From positions 682,001 through 746,000 of the forward strand of contig NZ_JAUTWQ010000001.1 in the NCBI RefSeq assembly GCF_046719735.1: a stretch of DNA of 64,000 bases. Reading direction: 5' to 3'. This document shows positions 8,602-17,349 of this stretch, piece by piece. Both the position numbers and the translations under genes were made by a program. Origin of the DNA: Halobacillus_B rhizosphaerae (GTDB taxonomy: Bacteria; Bacillota; Bacilli; Bacillales; Halobacillaceae). Position 1 is the first letter of the stretch, and every line of letters begins with the position of its first letter. The notes under the pieces are model-generated. The model saw nothing but the letters and a program-made list of their open reading frames with translations. It did not search any database and was not told the origin of the DNA.

Positions 8602-8648
8602 TTTGATTACGTTGCTTTAACTTAAAATAAACTAACAACGTAATCAAA
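8602..8648 (+). repeat. 13-bp inverted repeat in the cysJ leader
   Basis: TTTGATTACGTTG at 8602-8614 and its exact complement at 8636-8648, separated by 21 bases, lie between the riboswitch terminator and the cysJ start. No T-tract follows, so it is not a terminator. It could be an operator for a sulfur regulator or an RNA structure in the leader. Confidence 0.7.
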
Positions 8649-8746
8649 ACTATTCAACGAATGATCTGAAAATAACTAAAATATAAATCATTAGAAGACA
8701 GCAGTCTTTCTAAGTATATGAGAATTCCTTAGTGAGGTGGGTATTT

Positions 8747-10588
8747 TTGCAATTTCAAGTAACGAACAGTCCATTTAATCAAGAACAGGCAGATCTTCTG
8801 AACCAGCTTCTGCCAACTTTGACAGAAACGCAGAAGGTTTGGCTTAGTGGCTACTTGGCTAATGCTCAATCGGCGGGGGCACAAGCAGTGGCCGATGCCG
8901 AAAATCATACTCCGGAAACCAACCCTGCTTCGCAATCATCCCTTACCAAAGAAACACGGGAGATTACGCTTCTTTATGGATCCCATACAGGAAATGGAGA
9001 AGCATTGACCGAAGAAATGACAACAAGGTTAGAAGACAAAGGTTTTAAAGTTACTCGTGCTTCTATGGACGAATTTAAAGCGAAGAATTTGAAGAAAGTT
9101 CAGGATTTGCTCGTAGTGACTAGTACACATGGAGATGGGGATCCGCCTGATAATGCAATTTCCTTATATGATTTTCTTTACAGCAAACGAGCACCTAAAT
9201 TAGAGGAAGTCAGATTTTCTGTTCTTTCATTAGGCGACAGCTCCTATGAATTTTTCTGTCAGACCGGTAAAGATTTTGATGCCAGACTGGAAGAACTCGG
9301 AGGCACCCGTCTTTATCCGCGAATGGACTGTGATTTAGATTTTGAAGATCCTGCGGAAGAATGGTTTCAAGGTGTTTTGAACGAATTAAGTGATCAACAA
9401 GCCGGGATAGATGCTCCTTCTGAGCAGCCTGCTGCTGAGCAAATGAGTACAGAACAGATAGTTTATTCAAAGAAAAACCCATTTAAAGCCGAAATCCTGG
9501 AGAATTTAAATTTAAATGGACGCGGATCTAATAAGGAAACCCGTCATCTTGAGTTAGATCTTGAAGGATCAAATCTGGAATTTGAACCTGGTGACAGCTT
9601 AGGAATTGTACCGGAAAACGATCCTGAATTAGTTAACGAACTTCTTACAGAAATGAGCTGGGATCCTGAAGAAAATGTTCCCATTAACAAGCAAGGCGAT
9701 GTAAAACCTTTACGTGAAGCGTTAACTTCTATATATGAGATCACTTGTCTGACGAAACCATTACTAGAGAAGGCAGCAGAACTAACCGATAACGAGAAAC
9801 TCCATGCACTACTGTCCTCAGAAGACAGAGAGGAACTGAAGAATTATATTTACGGCAGAGACCTGATTGATTTTATTAGAGACTTTGGCCTATGGAAGAT
9901 AACGGCACAGAATTTCGTCCGTATTTTACGGAAATTGCCGGTTCGTTTATATTCGATCGCAAGCAGTTCAAAAGCTAATCCTGATGAAGTTCATATCACT
10001 GTGGGTGCACTTAGATACGATGCTCACGGAAGAGGGCGCAAAGGAGTTTGTTCAGGGCAGTGTGCTGAACGCTCGCTAACAGGAGATTCATTACCCGTGT
10101 TCATACAGCGAAATGCCAATTTCAAACTTCCAGAAAACGCGGATACTCCCATTATTATGATTGGAGCAGGTACCGGAGTAGCACCTTATCGTGCATTCCT
10201 TGAAGAAAGAGAAGAAATCGGGCATTCAGGAAATTCGTGGCTGTTCTTTGGTGAACAGCACTTTGTTACAGACTTTCTTTACCAAATCGAGTGGCAAAGA
10301 TGGCTGAAAGATGGCGTTCTTTCCAGAATGGACGTGGCCTTTTCCCGGGATACAGAGAAGAAAATTTATGTACAGCATCGGATGCAGGAAAGAAGCAAGG
10401 AACTTTATGAGTGGCTGGAATCAGGAGCTACTATTTATGTTTGTGGAGATGAAAAATTTATGGCGAAGGATGTGCATCAAACCTTCGTATCCATACTTAA
10501 ACAAGAAGGAAGCTTAACGGAAGCAGAAGCAGAAGCTTATCTGGCAGAGCTCCGAGCGCAGAAACGATATCAGCGCGACGTCTATTAA
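8747..10588 (+). CDS. cysJ: Assimilatory sulfite reductase (NADPH), flavoprotein subunit
   Basis: A 613-residue diflavin reductase that passes electrons from NADPH through FAD and FMN to CysI for reduction of sulfite to sulfide. It has an N-terminal flavodoxin domain with TLLYGSHTGNGEALTE near residue 68, an FAD-binding domain with RLYSIASSSK and GRGRKGVCSG, and a C-terminal NADP domain with MIGAGTGVAPYRAFLEER, ending KRYQRDVY as in the family. The TTG at 8747 is chosen because GAGGTGG lies about seven bases upstream and because Bacillus CysJ begins MQ-QV-NSPFNQEQ in the same way. It is preceded by a SAM-I riboswitch and followed after 29 bases by cysI. Confidence 0.95.
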   Translation: MQFQVTNSPFNQEQADLLNQLLPTLTETQKVWLSGYLANAQSAGAQAVADAENHTPETNPASQSSLTKETREITLLYGSHTGNGEALTEEMTTRLEDKGFKVTRASMDEFKAKNLKKVQDLLVVTSTHGDGDPPDNAISLYDFLYSKRAPKLEEVRFSVLSLGDSSYEFFCQTGKDFDARLEELGGTRLYPRMDCDLDFEDPAEEWFQGVLNELSDQQAGIDAPSEQPAAEQMSTEQIVYSKKNPFKAEILENLNLNGRGSNKETRHLELDLEGSNLEFEPGDSLGIVPENDPELVNELLTEMSWDPEENVPINKQGDVKPLREALTSIYEITCLTKPLLEKAAELTDNEKLHALLSSEDREELKNYIYGRDLIDFIRDFGLWKITAQNFVRILRKLPVRLYSIASSSKANPDEVHITVGALRYDAHGRGRKGVCSGQCAERSLTGDSLPVFIQRNANFKLPENADTPIIMIGAGTGVAPYRAFLEEREEIGHSGNSWLFFGEQHFVTDFLYQIEWQRWLKDGVLSRMDVAFSRDTEKKIYVQHRMQERSKELYEWLESGATIYVCGDEKFMAKDVHQTFVSILKQEGSLTEAEAEAYLAELRAQKRYQRDVY

Positions 10589-10617
10589 ATTTGAATTTAA
10601 AGGAAAGGAGTTAAATT

Positions 10618-12330
10618 ATGACAGACCAACGATTTTCAAAGGATGACGGACCTCCAAGTGAAATGGAAGAGATTAAAGAGAAAAGCGACTTCCTGAGAGG
10701 ACGATTAGTCGAAACATTCGCGGATCCGATTACGGCCGCAATTCCTGATGAAGAAACCAAAATTTTGAAATTTCATGGCAGCTATATGCAGGATGACCGG
10801 GATATACGCCAGGAGAGAAAGCAGCAGAAACTAGAACCAGCCTACCAGTTTATGATTCGAGTTCGTTTACCAGGAGGAGTGGCTTCACCAGAACAGTGGT
10901 TGACGATGGATCACCTGTCACAGACGTATGGAAACGGGACGTTGAAGCTGACAACACGTCAAACCTTTCAAATGCATGGGATTTTGAAATGGAATATGAA
11001 AAAAAGTATTCAAGCCATGAATGCCTCTCTTATGGATACAATTGCTGCCTGCGGAGACGTAAATAGAAACGTGATGTGCAATGTCAACCCTTACCAGTCA
11101 GACGTTCATGCGGAAGTTCAGGAATGGGCGCAGAAGCTGAGTGAAGATTTACTGCCGAAAACCAGAGCGTATCATGAAATCTGGCTGGATGAAGAAAAAG
11201 TAGCGGATAGCCGGGAAGAAGAGAGTGAACCGATTTACGGTACTCATTATTTACCGAGAAAGTTTAAAATTGGAATTGCTGTTCCACCTTCTAATGATGT
11301 GGACGTATTTTCTCAGGACCTCGGGTTTATTGCCATTTTGGAAAACGGCAAGCTGGAAGGATTTAACGTTGCAGTAGGCGGCGGCATGGGGATGACCCAT
11401 GGCGATACCGATACGTACCCCCAGCTTTCACGGGTAATTGGATTTTGCGAGACCGAGAGGATTTCAGAAGTAGCGGAAAAGATTCTGACCATTCAGCGCG
11501 ATTTTGGAAACCGATCAGAAAGAAAGAATGCACGTTTTAAATACACGATTGATAAGCGTGGCTTGGATTGGCTGAAAAATGAACTCCATCAAAGGCTTGG
11601 ATTTGAACTGCAGGAACAGCGGCCTTACCAATTTGAAAATAATGGGGATAGCTACGGATGGATACAAGGAAGCGGCAAGTGGCACCTGACTTTATTTATC
11701 CAGAATGGACGCATTAAAGATAGCGAAGATTACCAGTTAATGACGGGGTTGAGGGAAATTGCGAAGGTCCATACAGGAGAATTTCGCCTGACCCCAAACC
11801 AAAATTTAATTGTTGCCAATATAACGGATGAGAAAAAAGCGGAAATCACTGATCTCGTCGACCAGTACGGCTTAACAGACGGGAAACAAAATTCAGCGTT
11901 GCGCAGGAATTCGATGGCGTGTGTGGCTTTGCCCACTTGTGGTCTGGCTATGGCTGAATCTGAACGTTATCTTCCAGAACTTATCGACAAAATAGAAGTC
12001 TTACTGGATGAGGCTGGCTTGAGGGATGAGGACATAATTATAAGAATGTCCGGCTGTCCAAATGGATGTTCAAGACCAGCTTTAGGAGAAATCGGCTTCA
12101 TTGGGAAAGCCCCAGGAAAATATAACATGTATTTAGGTGCTGGATTTGCAGGTGATCGCTTAAATAAACTGTACAAAGAAAATATCGGGGAAGAGGAGAT
12201 CTTAAACACATTAAAGCCTATGATTTCTGATTATGCGAAAGAGCGGAAAGAAAACGAACACTTTGGAGATTATGTCATTCGTGCCGGTTATGTAAAACCC
12301 GTCCATTCAGGATTGGATTTTCACAAGTAA
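10618..12330 (+). CDS. cysI: Assimilatory sulfite reductase (NADPH), hemoprotein subunit
   Basis: A 570-residue siroheme and [4Fe-4S] enzyme that reduces sulfite to sulfide with six electrons delivered by CysJ. The cofactor cysteines are visible in CVALPTCGLA (Cys435, Cys441) and MSGCPNGCSRP (Cys480, Cys484), with the usual two-fold repeat of sulfite/nitrite reductase domains. The length equals that of Bacillus CysI. GGAAAGGAG upstream of the ATG gives a strong start, 29 bases after cysJ, so the two form an operon under the SAM riboswitch. A terminator follows at 12345. Confidence 0.95.
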   Translation: MTDQRFSKDDGPPSEMEEIKEKSDFLRGRLVETFADPITAAIPDEETKILKFHGSYMQDDRDIRQERKQQKLEPAYQFMIRVRLPGGVASPEQWLTMDHLSQTYGNGTLKLTTRQTFQMHGILKWNMKKSIQAMNASLMDTIAACGDVNRNVMCNVNPYQSDVHAEVQEWAQKLSEDLLPKTRAYHEIWLDEEKVADSREEESEPIYGTHYLPRKFKIGIAVPPSNDVDVFSQDLGFIAILENGKLEGFNVAVGGGMGMTHGDTDTYPQLSRVIGFCETERISEVAEKILTIQRDFGNRSERKNARFKYTIDKRGLDWLKNELHQRLGFELQEQRPYQFENNGDSYGWIQGSGKWHLTLFIQNGRIKDSEDYQLMTGLREIAKVHTGEFRLTPNQNLIVANITDEKKAEITDLVDQYGLTDGKQNSALRRNSMACVALPTCGLAMAESERYLPELIDKIEVLLDEAGLRDEDIIIRMSGCPNGCSRPALGEIGFIGKAPGKYNMYLGAGFAGDRLNKLYKENIGEEEILNTLKPMISDYAKERKENEHFGDYVIRAGYVKPVHSGLDFHK

Positions 12331-12344
12331 ATGAATTTCATGAA

Positions 12345-12383
12345 AGCTCAGGTCAGCTTATTTAGCTGTACCTGGGCCTTTTT
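12345..12383 (+). terminator. Terminator of the cysJI operon
   Basis: Arms GCTCAGGTCAGC (12345-12356) and GCTGTACCTGGGC (12365-12377), followed by CTTTTT. Confidence 0.85.
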
Positions 12384-12520
12384 ATTTGCTGTTTTTTCAG
12401 TGGGCAAATCGGTTCCGTTGCTCGAAAGCTCGGCTGCGTGTCAGAAAATACGGATTTGATTGTTCCCAGTGATCCAGCAAAGATCATATCTTAACTTTGT
12501 TCATTCCCCGCGATATAAAA

Positions 12521-12550
12521 AAAGCATAAGGCAGAAAGGCCTTATGCTTT
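12521..12550 (-). terminator. Terminator of rlmN, overlapping its stop codon
   Basis: Twelve-base arms AAAGCATAAGGC / GCCTTATGCTTT with a six-base loop. A tract of A on the plus strand provides the minus-strand U-tract. The arm overlaps the last codon of rlmN. Confidence 0.8.
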
Positions 12551-13634
12551 AATTTGATTGAAGATTTTTCTTTTTTCGTGCTTTTTCTTTTTCAATTTGT
12601 TTACTTCTAAGCTGTCCGCAGGCAGCATCTATATCGGTACCATGTTCAGTACGTACACCGCATTTAATTCCCCGGTCCATCAAAGTTTGATAAAACGTAA
12701 GAATGGCTTCCTTTTCACTTCGCTCATAAGGATTATCAGCAACAGGGTTGTAAGGAATCAAATTGACGTATGAAAGGTGGCGTTTGTCCTTCAGCAAGTC
12801 TGCCAGCTGCTCGGCTTCTTGTTTATGGTCATTGACATCTTTCAGCAAGATATATTCAAAGGTAATCCGCCGGTTTGTTTTCTCTAAATAGTAATCGATC
12901 GCTGGCATTAAGGTTTCTAATGGATAAGCCCGATTAATTTTCATGATTTTAGATCTTAATTCATTGTTAGGCGCGTGAATGGAAAGCGCAAGGTTGATTT
13001 GAATTCCTTCATCCGCAAAATCGTACATTTTCGGAGTAATTCCACTTGTGGAAACTGTAATATGACGCGCTCCAATGGACAAGCCTTGCTGGTCATTAAC
13101 TACCCTTAGAAAGTCGATCAAATGATCGTAGTTATCAAAAGGTTCGCCTATGCCCATCACAACAATGTGACTTACTCGCTCATCTTTATCCTGTTTATCG
13201 AGATGCTGCTGGACCTGCATAATTTGTTCTACGATTTCACCGCTGGTCAGATCACGGTTTTTACGAAGAACACCGCTGGCACAAAACGAACAGCCGATAT
13301 TACAGCCGACTTGGGTGGTTACACATACCGACAGACCATAATTAAACCGCATAAGAACTGTCTCAATAACATTTCCATCCTCTAGTTTAAACAAGAATTT
13401 AATAGTTCCGTCTTTCGATTCTTGTTTAATCTCTTCTGATAAAGATTCTATAATAAAGTTTTCATGAAGCAGATCAATGCACGATTGATTTACATTCTTC
13501 ATTTGGGAAAATTGCGTTACCCGTTTCTGGTACAGCCAATTCCACACCTGTTTGGCCCGAAACTTTTTCTCACCATGTTCAACCAGCCAATTGGTAAGCT
13601 GTTCAAACGTTAATCCGTAGATGGATTGTTTCAT
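12549..13634 (-). CDS. rlmN: 23S rRNA (adenine-2503-C2)-methyltransferase
   Basis: A 361-residue radical SAM enzyme that methylates C2 of A2503 in 23S rRNA and also A37 of some tRNAs. CNIGCSFC (Cys111, Cys115, Cys118) holds the 4Fe-4S cluster; the C-terminal IDAACGQLRSKQ contains the methyl-carrying cysteine, near residue 339; VVMGIGEPFDNYD and ARHITVSTSGI are the family core. The ATG at 13632-13634 has GAGGAG five to seven bases upstream; earlier in-frame starts lack one. The CASGVLRKNRDLTSGEI style and ending resemble Listeria/Streptococcus RlmN more than B. subtilis YloN, so a second copy may exist elsewhere. Cfr-like resistance is less likely. Confidence 0.88.
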   Translation of the reverse strand: MKQSIYGLTFEQLTNWLVEHGEKKFRAKQVWNWLYQKRVTQFSQMKNVNQSCIDLLHENFIIESLSEEIKQESKDGTIKFLFKLEDGNVIETVLMRFNYGLSVCVTTQVGCNIGCSFCASGVLRKNRDLTSGEIVEQIMQVQQHLDKQDKDERVSHIVVMGIGEPFDNYDHLIDFLRVVNDQQGLSIGARHITVSTSGITPKMYDFADEGIQINLALSIHAPNNELRSKIMKINRAYPLETLMPAIDYYLEKTNRRITFEYILLKDVNDHKQEAEQLADLLKDKRHLSYVNLIPYNPVADNPYERSEKEAILTFYQTLMDRGIKCGVRTEHGTDIDAACGQLRSKQIEKEKARKKKNLQSN

Positions 13635-13962
13635 AAATACGCTCCTCATAAAAAAAATCACTATTCCTATCATAAACGATTACTAGAAAGATCACAACCA
13701 GAAAGCAAAATAACCGTTTTACATGCTGCTAGAAGGGTGTACTTCAATCTAGTAGTGGAGTGATAATAACAAGGGGAACTGCTGATTTTTATCATAAAAC
13801 TGTATATTTAGGCTTTTAATGTAGAAAAGAAGATGTTATTCTACTATAAGGTAAAAAAGAAACAAGGCTTTTTTGCTAATGAGTTGGATGAATAATTGTG
13901 ATGTAAGTAAGGACAAATGGATCTGGATTGGCAGCAATGCACTAAATAATAAAGTTAGTCAT
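13635..13962. other. Intergenic region upstream of an orphan terminator
   Basis: No gene supported. A plus-strand frame from 13879 has no ribosome binding site and runs through the terminator stem. A short transcript ending at the hairpin (13963-14007) is possible, either as a leader of the next gene or as a small RNA. Confidence 0.35.
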
Positions 13963-14007
13963 AAGCCAAAGAAGACTCTTGACTGGAGTCTTCTTTGGCT
14001 TTTTTTA
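13963..14007 (+). terminator. Strong terminator without an upstream plus-strand gene
   Basis: Perfect 16-bp arms AAGCCAAAGAAGACTC and complement, with a seven-base loop, then seven T. It sits only 28 bases before the start of the next gene, which suggests attenuation or the end of a small RNA. Confidence 0.8.
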
Positions 14008-14034
14008 ATGGAAAATTTCAGGAGGTTCTTTTAA

Positions 14035-14322
14035 ATGAGACATGTAGACCAAAAGAAGCAAACCCAATCTTTCCAGCTGCTTACCAATGTTTATTTAGTT
14101 AAGAAAAGCAGAGAAGCCTATGAACAAGCGAGGAGTATGGTAGAGAACGGACATCCTCATGCTGATAAATTATGTAAGGAAAGGGCTTCAACATGTTATT
14201 CATGTGCGGAAAGAATACAAGAAACGGAAGATATGGTTTCAAAAAGAATGAAAGAAATCTGCAGGTTGAATGGGCACTTGTGTATAGAACTCATCCAAGT
14301 TCTTGAATCAAAACCCGATTAG
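14035..14322 (+). CDS. Small Cys-containing helical protein of unknown function
   Basis: A 95-residue soluble protein that I do not recognise. It is predicted helical and charged, with cysteines at about residues 46, 53, 56, 79 and 86 (LCKERASTCYSCAERI and EICRLNGHLC). The spacing is reminiscent of helical metal- or thiol-binding proteins, but no family can be named. AGGAGG lies eight bases before the ATG, so translation is well supported. It is followed after 36 bases by a membrane peptidase-like gene and is likely cotranscribed with it. Confidence 0.65.
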   Translation: MRHVDQKKQTQSFQLLTNVYLVKKSREAYEQARSMVENGHPHADKLCKERASTCYSCAERIQETEDMVSKRMKEICRLNGHLCIELIQVLESKPD

Positions 14323-14358
14323 GGATAAAGACCCATGTTGTAAAAGGAGGTAATAGTG

Positions 14359-14838
14359 ATGTTTATGTTAAGTGACTTGCCTATGTTCTTTATTAATTTC
14401 TTCTTTATTCTCCCAATGGTTACGCTCGTCCATGAGTCAGGGCATGTGCTCATTGCCAGAATATTTGGCGGGAAAATTAAATTTTGCATAGGAACAGGAG
14501 AGACGCTGTTTCACATCGGTTCATTAGAGGTTAAGAAGAAGTATTTCATGGAGGGATGGTGTCAGTATGAAAGATTATCCTATAACAAGACATGGGCCCA
14601 TGTTTCTATATATCTAGCAGGGAGTCTGTTTAATTTACTTGTTATTTTATTGATGAATTATCTTATCTACGTAGATATTTTACCTGCGGCCTTATTTTTC
14701 TATCAATATGCTTATTTCTCGGTGTACTTCATTTTCTTTTCATTAATGCCTTATAGAAATGGTAGCGGAAAACCTAGTGATGGGATGGCTATCTATGATG
14801 TGATACGCTACGGAAAAGCGGAGGATCCTATTGACTAA
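14359..14838 (+). CDS. Small M50-like membrane metallopeptidase homolog
   Basis: A 159-residue membrane protein with the zinc motif HESGH at residues 25-29 inside the first helix and a later GSGKPSDGMAIYDVI segment that stands where site-2 proteases have their third metal ligand (xxDG). Four hydrophobic segments are predicted. It is much shorter than typical S2P enzymes and lacks a PDZ domain. It belongs to the site-2-protease-like superfamily, but whether it cleaves anything is uncertain. GGAGGT eight bases upstream supports the ATG at 14359 (a GTG just before is possible). A terminator follows. Confidence 0.7.
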   Translation: MFMLSDLPMFFINFFFILPMVTLVHESGHVLIARIFGGKIKFCIGTGETLFHIGSLEVKKKYFMEGWCQYERLSYNKTWAHVSIYLAGSLFNLLVILLMNYLIYVDILPAALFFYQYAYFSVYFIFFSLMPYRNGSGKPSDGMAIYDVIRYGKAEDPID

Positions 14839-14856
14839 ATCCTCGGATTACCAATA

Positions 14857-14887
14857 AAAGAGGGGCGGACGAACCGCTCCCCTTTTT
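14857..14887 (+). terminator. Terminator after the M50-like gene
   Basis: GC-rich hairpin, GAGGGGCGG against CCGCTCCCC with a small bulge, followed by TTTTTT. The guaC gene converges on it from the right. Confidence 0.75.
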
Positions 14888-14910
14888 TATTTGCAAAAGA
14901 TTAACCCCTA

Positions 14911-15894
14911 CTAATAAATTTTATCCCCATTAAAAATAGAATTTTTTACGATTACATAGTCTACATGGCGAATGGATTCCAAACTCGATCCACCTGCATA
15001 CGAAATGGACGATTGGAGATCCTGCTGCATTTCCACTAATGTATCTTTCAAGGATCCTTTATGTTCTACAAACATTTTCTTACCTTCCACATTCTTCTTT
15101 TCACCCTTTTGAAATTCTGAAGCAGATCCAAAGTATTCTTTATAAAGCTTTCCATCTTGTTCAATGGTTTCTCCCGGTGATTCTTCATGGCCGGCAAATA
15201 AAGATCCGATCATCACAAAGGTGGCGCCGAAGCGAATCGACTTTGCAACATCTCCATGCGTGCGAATACCACCGTCAGCAATAATAGGCTTTGTGGCAGC
15301 TTTTGCACACCAGCGTAAAGCGGCTAATTGCCATCCGCCTGTGCCGAATCCAGTTTTCACTTTAGTAATGCAGACCTTGCCGGGACCAATCCCTACTTTT
15401 GTAGCGTCGGCGCCAGCTTTCTCCAGCTCTCTTACAGCTTCTGGTGTTCCCACATTCCCAGCGATTACGAAACTGTCGGGCAGACATTGTTTAATATGCT
15501 GGACCATTTCAATAACGGAATTGGCATGTCCGTGGGCAATATCCACGGTAATATAGTCAGGAGCAAGGTTCTCTTCAGCCAGCTCCTGAATGAAACTGAA
15601 TTCCTGATCTTTTACACCTACGCTGATAGACGCGATTAAACCGCGATTTTTCATATCTTTAATAAACGACTTTCTTTCTTCAGGTTTGAAACGGTGCATG
15701 ACATAAAAATAGCCGTTCTCTGCTAAAAACACCGCGATATTTTCATCGATAATCGTCTGCATATTAGCTGGAACGACTGGCAGCTTAAATGTATGTTCAC
15801 CAAGTGTTACTGTAGTGTCACATTCCGTACGACTTTTCACCACACATTTAGCAGGAATCAATTGTATATCTTCATAATCAAACACATTCTCCAT
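14911..15894 (-). CDS. guaC: GMP reductase
   Basis: A 327-residue TIM-barrel enzyme of the IMPDH/GMPR family; it converts GMP to IMP with NADPH and ammonia release for purine salvage. The start MENVFDYEDIQLIPAKC and the loop GIGPGKVCITKVKTGFGTGGWQLAAL, with the catalytic cysteine, are typical of the short GuaC type without CBS domains. ADGGIRTHGDVAKSIRFGA forms the phosphate site. TAGGAGCG lies six bases before the ATG. The family is usually controlled by a purine-sensing switch, but I see none in the leader. Confidence 0.93.
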   Translation of the reverse strand: MENVFDYEDIQLIPAKCVVKSRTECDTTVTLGEHTFKLPVVPANMQTIIDENIAVFLAENGYFYVMHRFKPEERKSFIKDMKNRGLIASISVGVKDQEFSFIQELAEENLAPDYITVDIAHGHANSVIEMVQHIKQCLPDSFVIAGNVGTPEAVRELEKAGADATKVGIGPGKVCITKVKTGFGTGGWQLAALRWCAKAATKPIIADGGIRTHGDVAKSIRFGATFVMIGSLFAGHEESPGETIEQDGKLYKEYFGSASEFQKGEKKNVEGKKMFVEHKGSLKDTLVEMQQDLQSSISYAGGSSLESIRHVDYVIVKNSIFNGDKIY

Positions 15895-16416
15895 GGTTCA
15901 CGCTCCTAAACACGAATGATGAGGCCGATTTAATAATAAATGTTCGACCATTGAGTAATTTACATCAATTAGTACTAAAAGTCAAAGTTTTTTGTCATTT
16001 AATCCGTTAGTGTTAATATGGAAAAATAAGTCTATCCAATTGTAGGAATCTTCTTTCTATTATAGGGGTGATTCCCAATTGGTTCCAGTCATCATTCCCT
16101 GCTTTTTTGCATTAAAGATGAATCTCTTGAGAGGCAGGGAGCATTCATCCTTTGTAAGAAGAGTCAGATAATTGGGAGAATACAGTCCAAAAGGAAGCGA
16201 CTCTTTCGAATAGTGTTAGGAACCAGTTTTATAAAAAAGCGAATCGAATAAGTATTCAACAAAGAAGGATGACTGTATAAATCCTGTCTTGTCAAAAAAA
16301 ACTATCGTCACTAAAACGTAAGGAGAATTTAAGCTTAGCTTCTCTTCTGAACGGTTATTACACTACTAATCCTTGTTTTTTCCAAATTACCGTGAACCTT
16401 AAGGAAGGTGATGAGT
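15895..16416. other. Divergent intergenic region between guaC and rfbA
   Basis: No gene supported. It should contain promoters for both directions. A loose inverted pair, TCCCTGC near 16096 and GCAGGGA near 16135, flanks a 30-base spacer; I cannot assign it. No JUMPStart-like or riboswitch motif was recognised. Confidence 0.4.
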
Positions 16417-17349
16417 ATGAAAGGAATTATTCTAGCAGGCGGCAGTGGTTCAAGACTTTCGCCGAGCACCAATAGTATTAATAAACATTTGCTAGCTGTC
16501 TATGATAAACCAATGATTTATTATCCACTTTCTATTCTCATGCTTGCGGGTATTAAGGAAATATTGATCATCAGCACTCCAGAAGATCTTAGCAGATTTG
16601 AAAAATTACTCGGAGATGGATCTTCGTTTGGCATAACACTGAGTTATCAATCACAGGAAAAACCCAACGGTATACCGGAAGCTTTTATCTTAGGAGAACA
16701 GTTTATCGGTAAAGACCACGTGACTCTAATCCTGGGTGACAACATCTTTTATGGACAGGGGTTAACAAATATTCTTAGGAATGCCATTCATCACCATTCT
16801 GGGGCCACCGTTTTCGGTTACAGGGTAAAGGATCCAGAACGGTTCGGCGTAGTGGAATTTAATGAACGTCAAAAGGTTATGTCTTTAGAAGAGAAGCCAG
16901 CTGATCCAAAGTCTGACTTTGCAGTTACAGGACTATACGTTTATGACAATGAAGTTGTTAAAATAGCGAAAAGACTGAACTTCTCTGAGCGGGGAGAATT
17001 AGAAATTACGGATATCAATAAAAAATATTTAGAAAAAGGCAGATTGGATGTCGAACTGCTTGGGAGAGGTTTTGCCTGGCTCGATGCAGGTACTCATGAA
17101 GCTTTATTTGAAGCTGCTGAATTTATTAAGAATATTGAACAGCGGCAAGGATTTAAAGTCGCATGTATAGAAGAAATCGCCTATTATATGGGATATATTT
17201 CAAAGGCAGCTCTTTATCAAATGGGTGAAGCTATGAAGAAAAACGATTATGGGCAGTATTTGATGGAGATTGCTGCAAGGAAGCATGTACAGCAGTACTG
17301 GGATGAAACCGCCAGTAACCCGATGCTTGGGGTGATAGAAAATGAGTAA
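16417..17349 (+). CDS. rfbA: Glucose-1-phosphate thymidylyltransferase
   Basis: A 310-residue nucleotidyltransferase that makes dTDP-glucose from dTTP and glucose-1-phosphate. MKGIILAGGSGSRLSP is the signature nucleotide-binding loop; EKPNGIPEAFILGEQFIG, LILGDNIFYG and GFAWLDAGTHEAL follow in RmlA order. The ATG at 16417 is chosen over upstream GTG/ATG codons because GGAAGGTG is correctly spaced and the family starts at MKGIILAGG. It opens a six-gene operon and overlaps rfbB by eight bases. Confidence 0.93.
   Translation: MKGIILAGGSGSRLSPSTNSINKHLLAVYDKPMIYYPLSILMLAGIKEILIISTPEDLSRFEKLLGDGSSFGITLSYQSQEKPNGIPEAFILGEQFIGKDHVTLILGDNIFYGQGLTNILRNAIHHHSGATVFGYRVKDPERFGVVEFNERQKVMSLEEKPADPKSDFAVTGLYVYDNEVVKIAKRLNFSERGELEITDINKKYLEKGRLDVELLGRGFAWLDAGTHEALFEAAEFIKNIEQRQGFKVACIEEIAYYMGYISKAALYQMGEAMKKNDYGQYLMEIAARKHVQQYWDETASNPMLGVIENE

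Noticed and set aside
12549..13634. Cfr-type antibiotic resistance methyltransferase
   Set aside because: The sequence follows RlmN (CNIGCSFC context, ending IDAACGQLRSKQ and VLMRFNYGLSVC) and lacks Cfr-specific blocks as I remember them.
16096..16142. Loose inverted repeat TCCCTGC/GCAGGGA upstream of rfbA
   Set aside because: Only seven bases per arm with a long spacer; too weak for an operator or terminator call.
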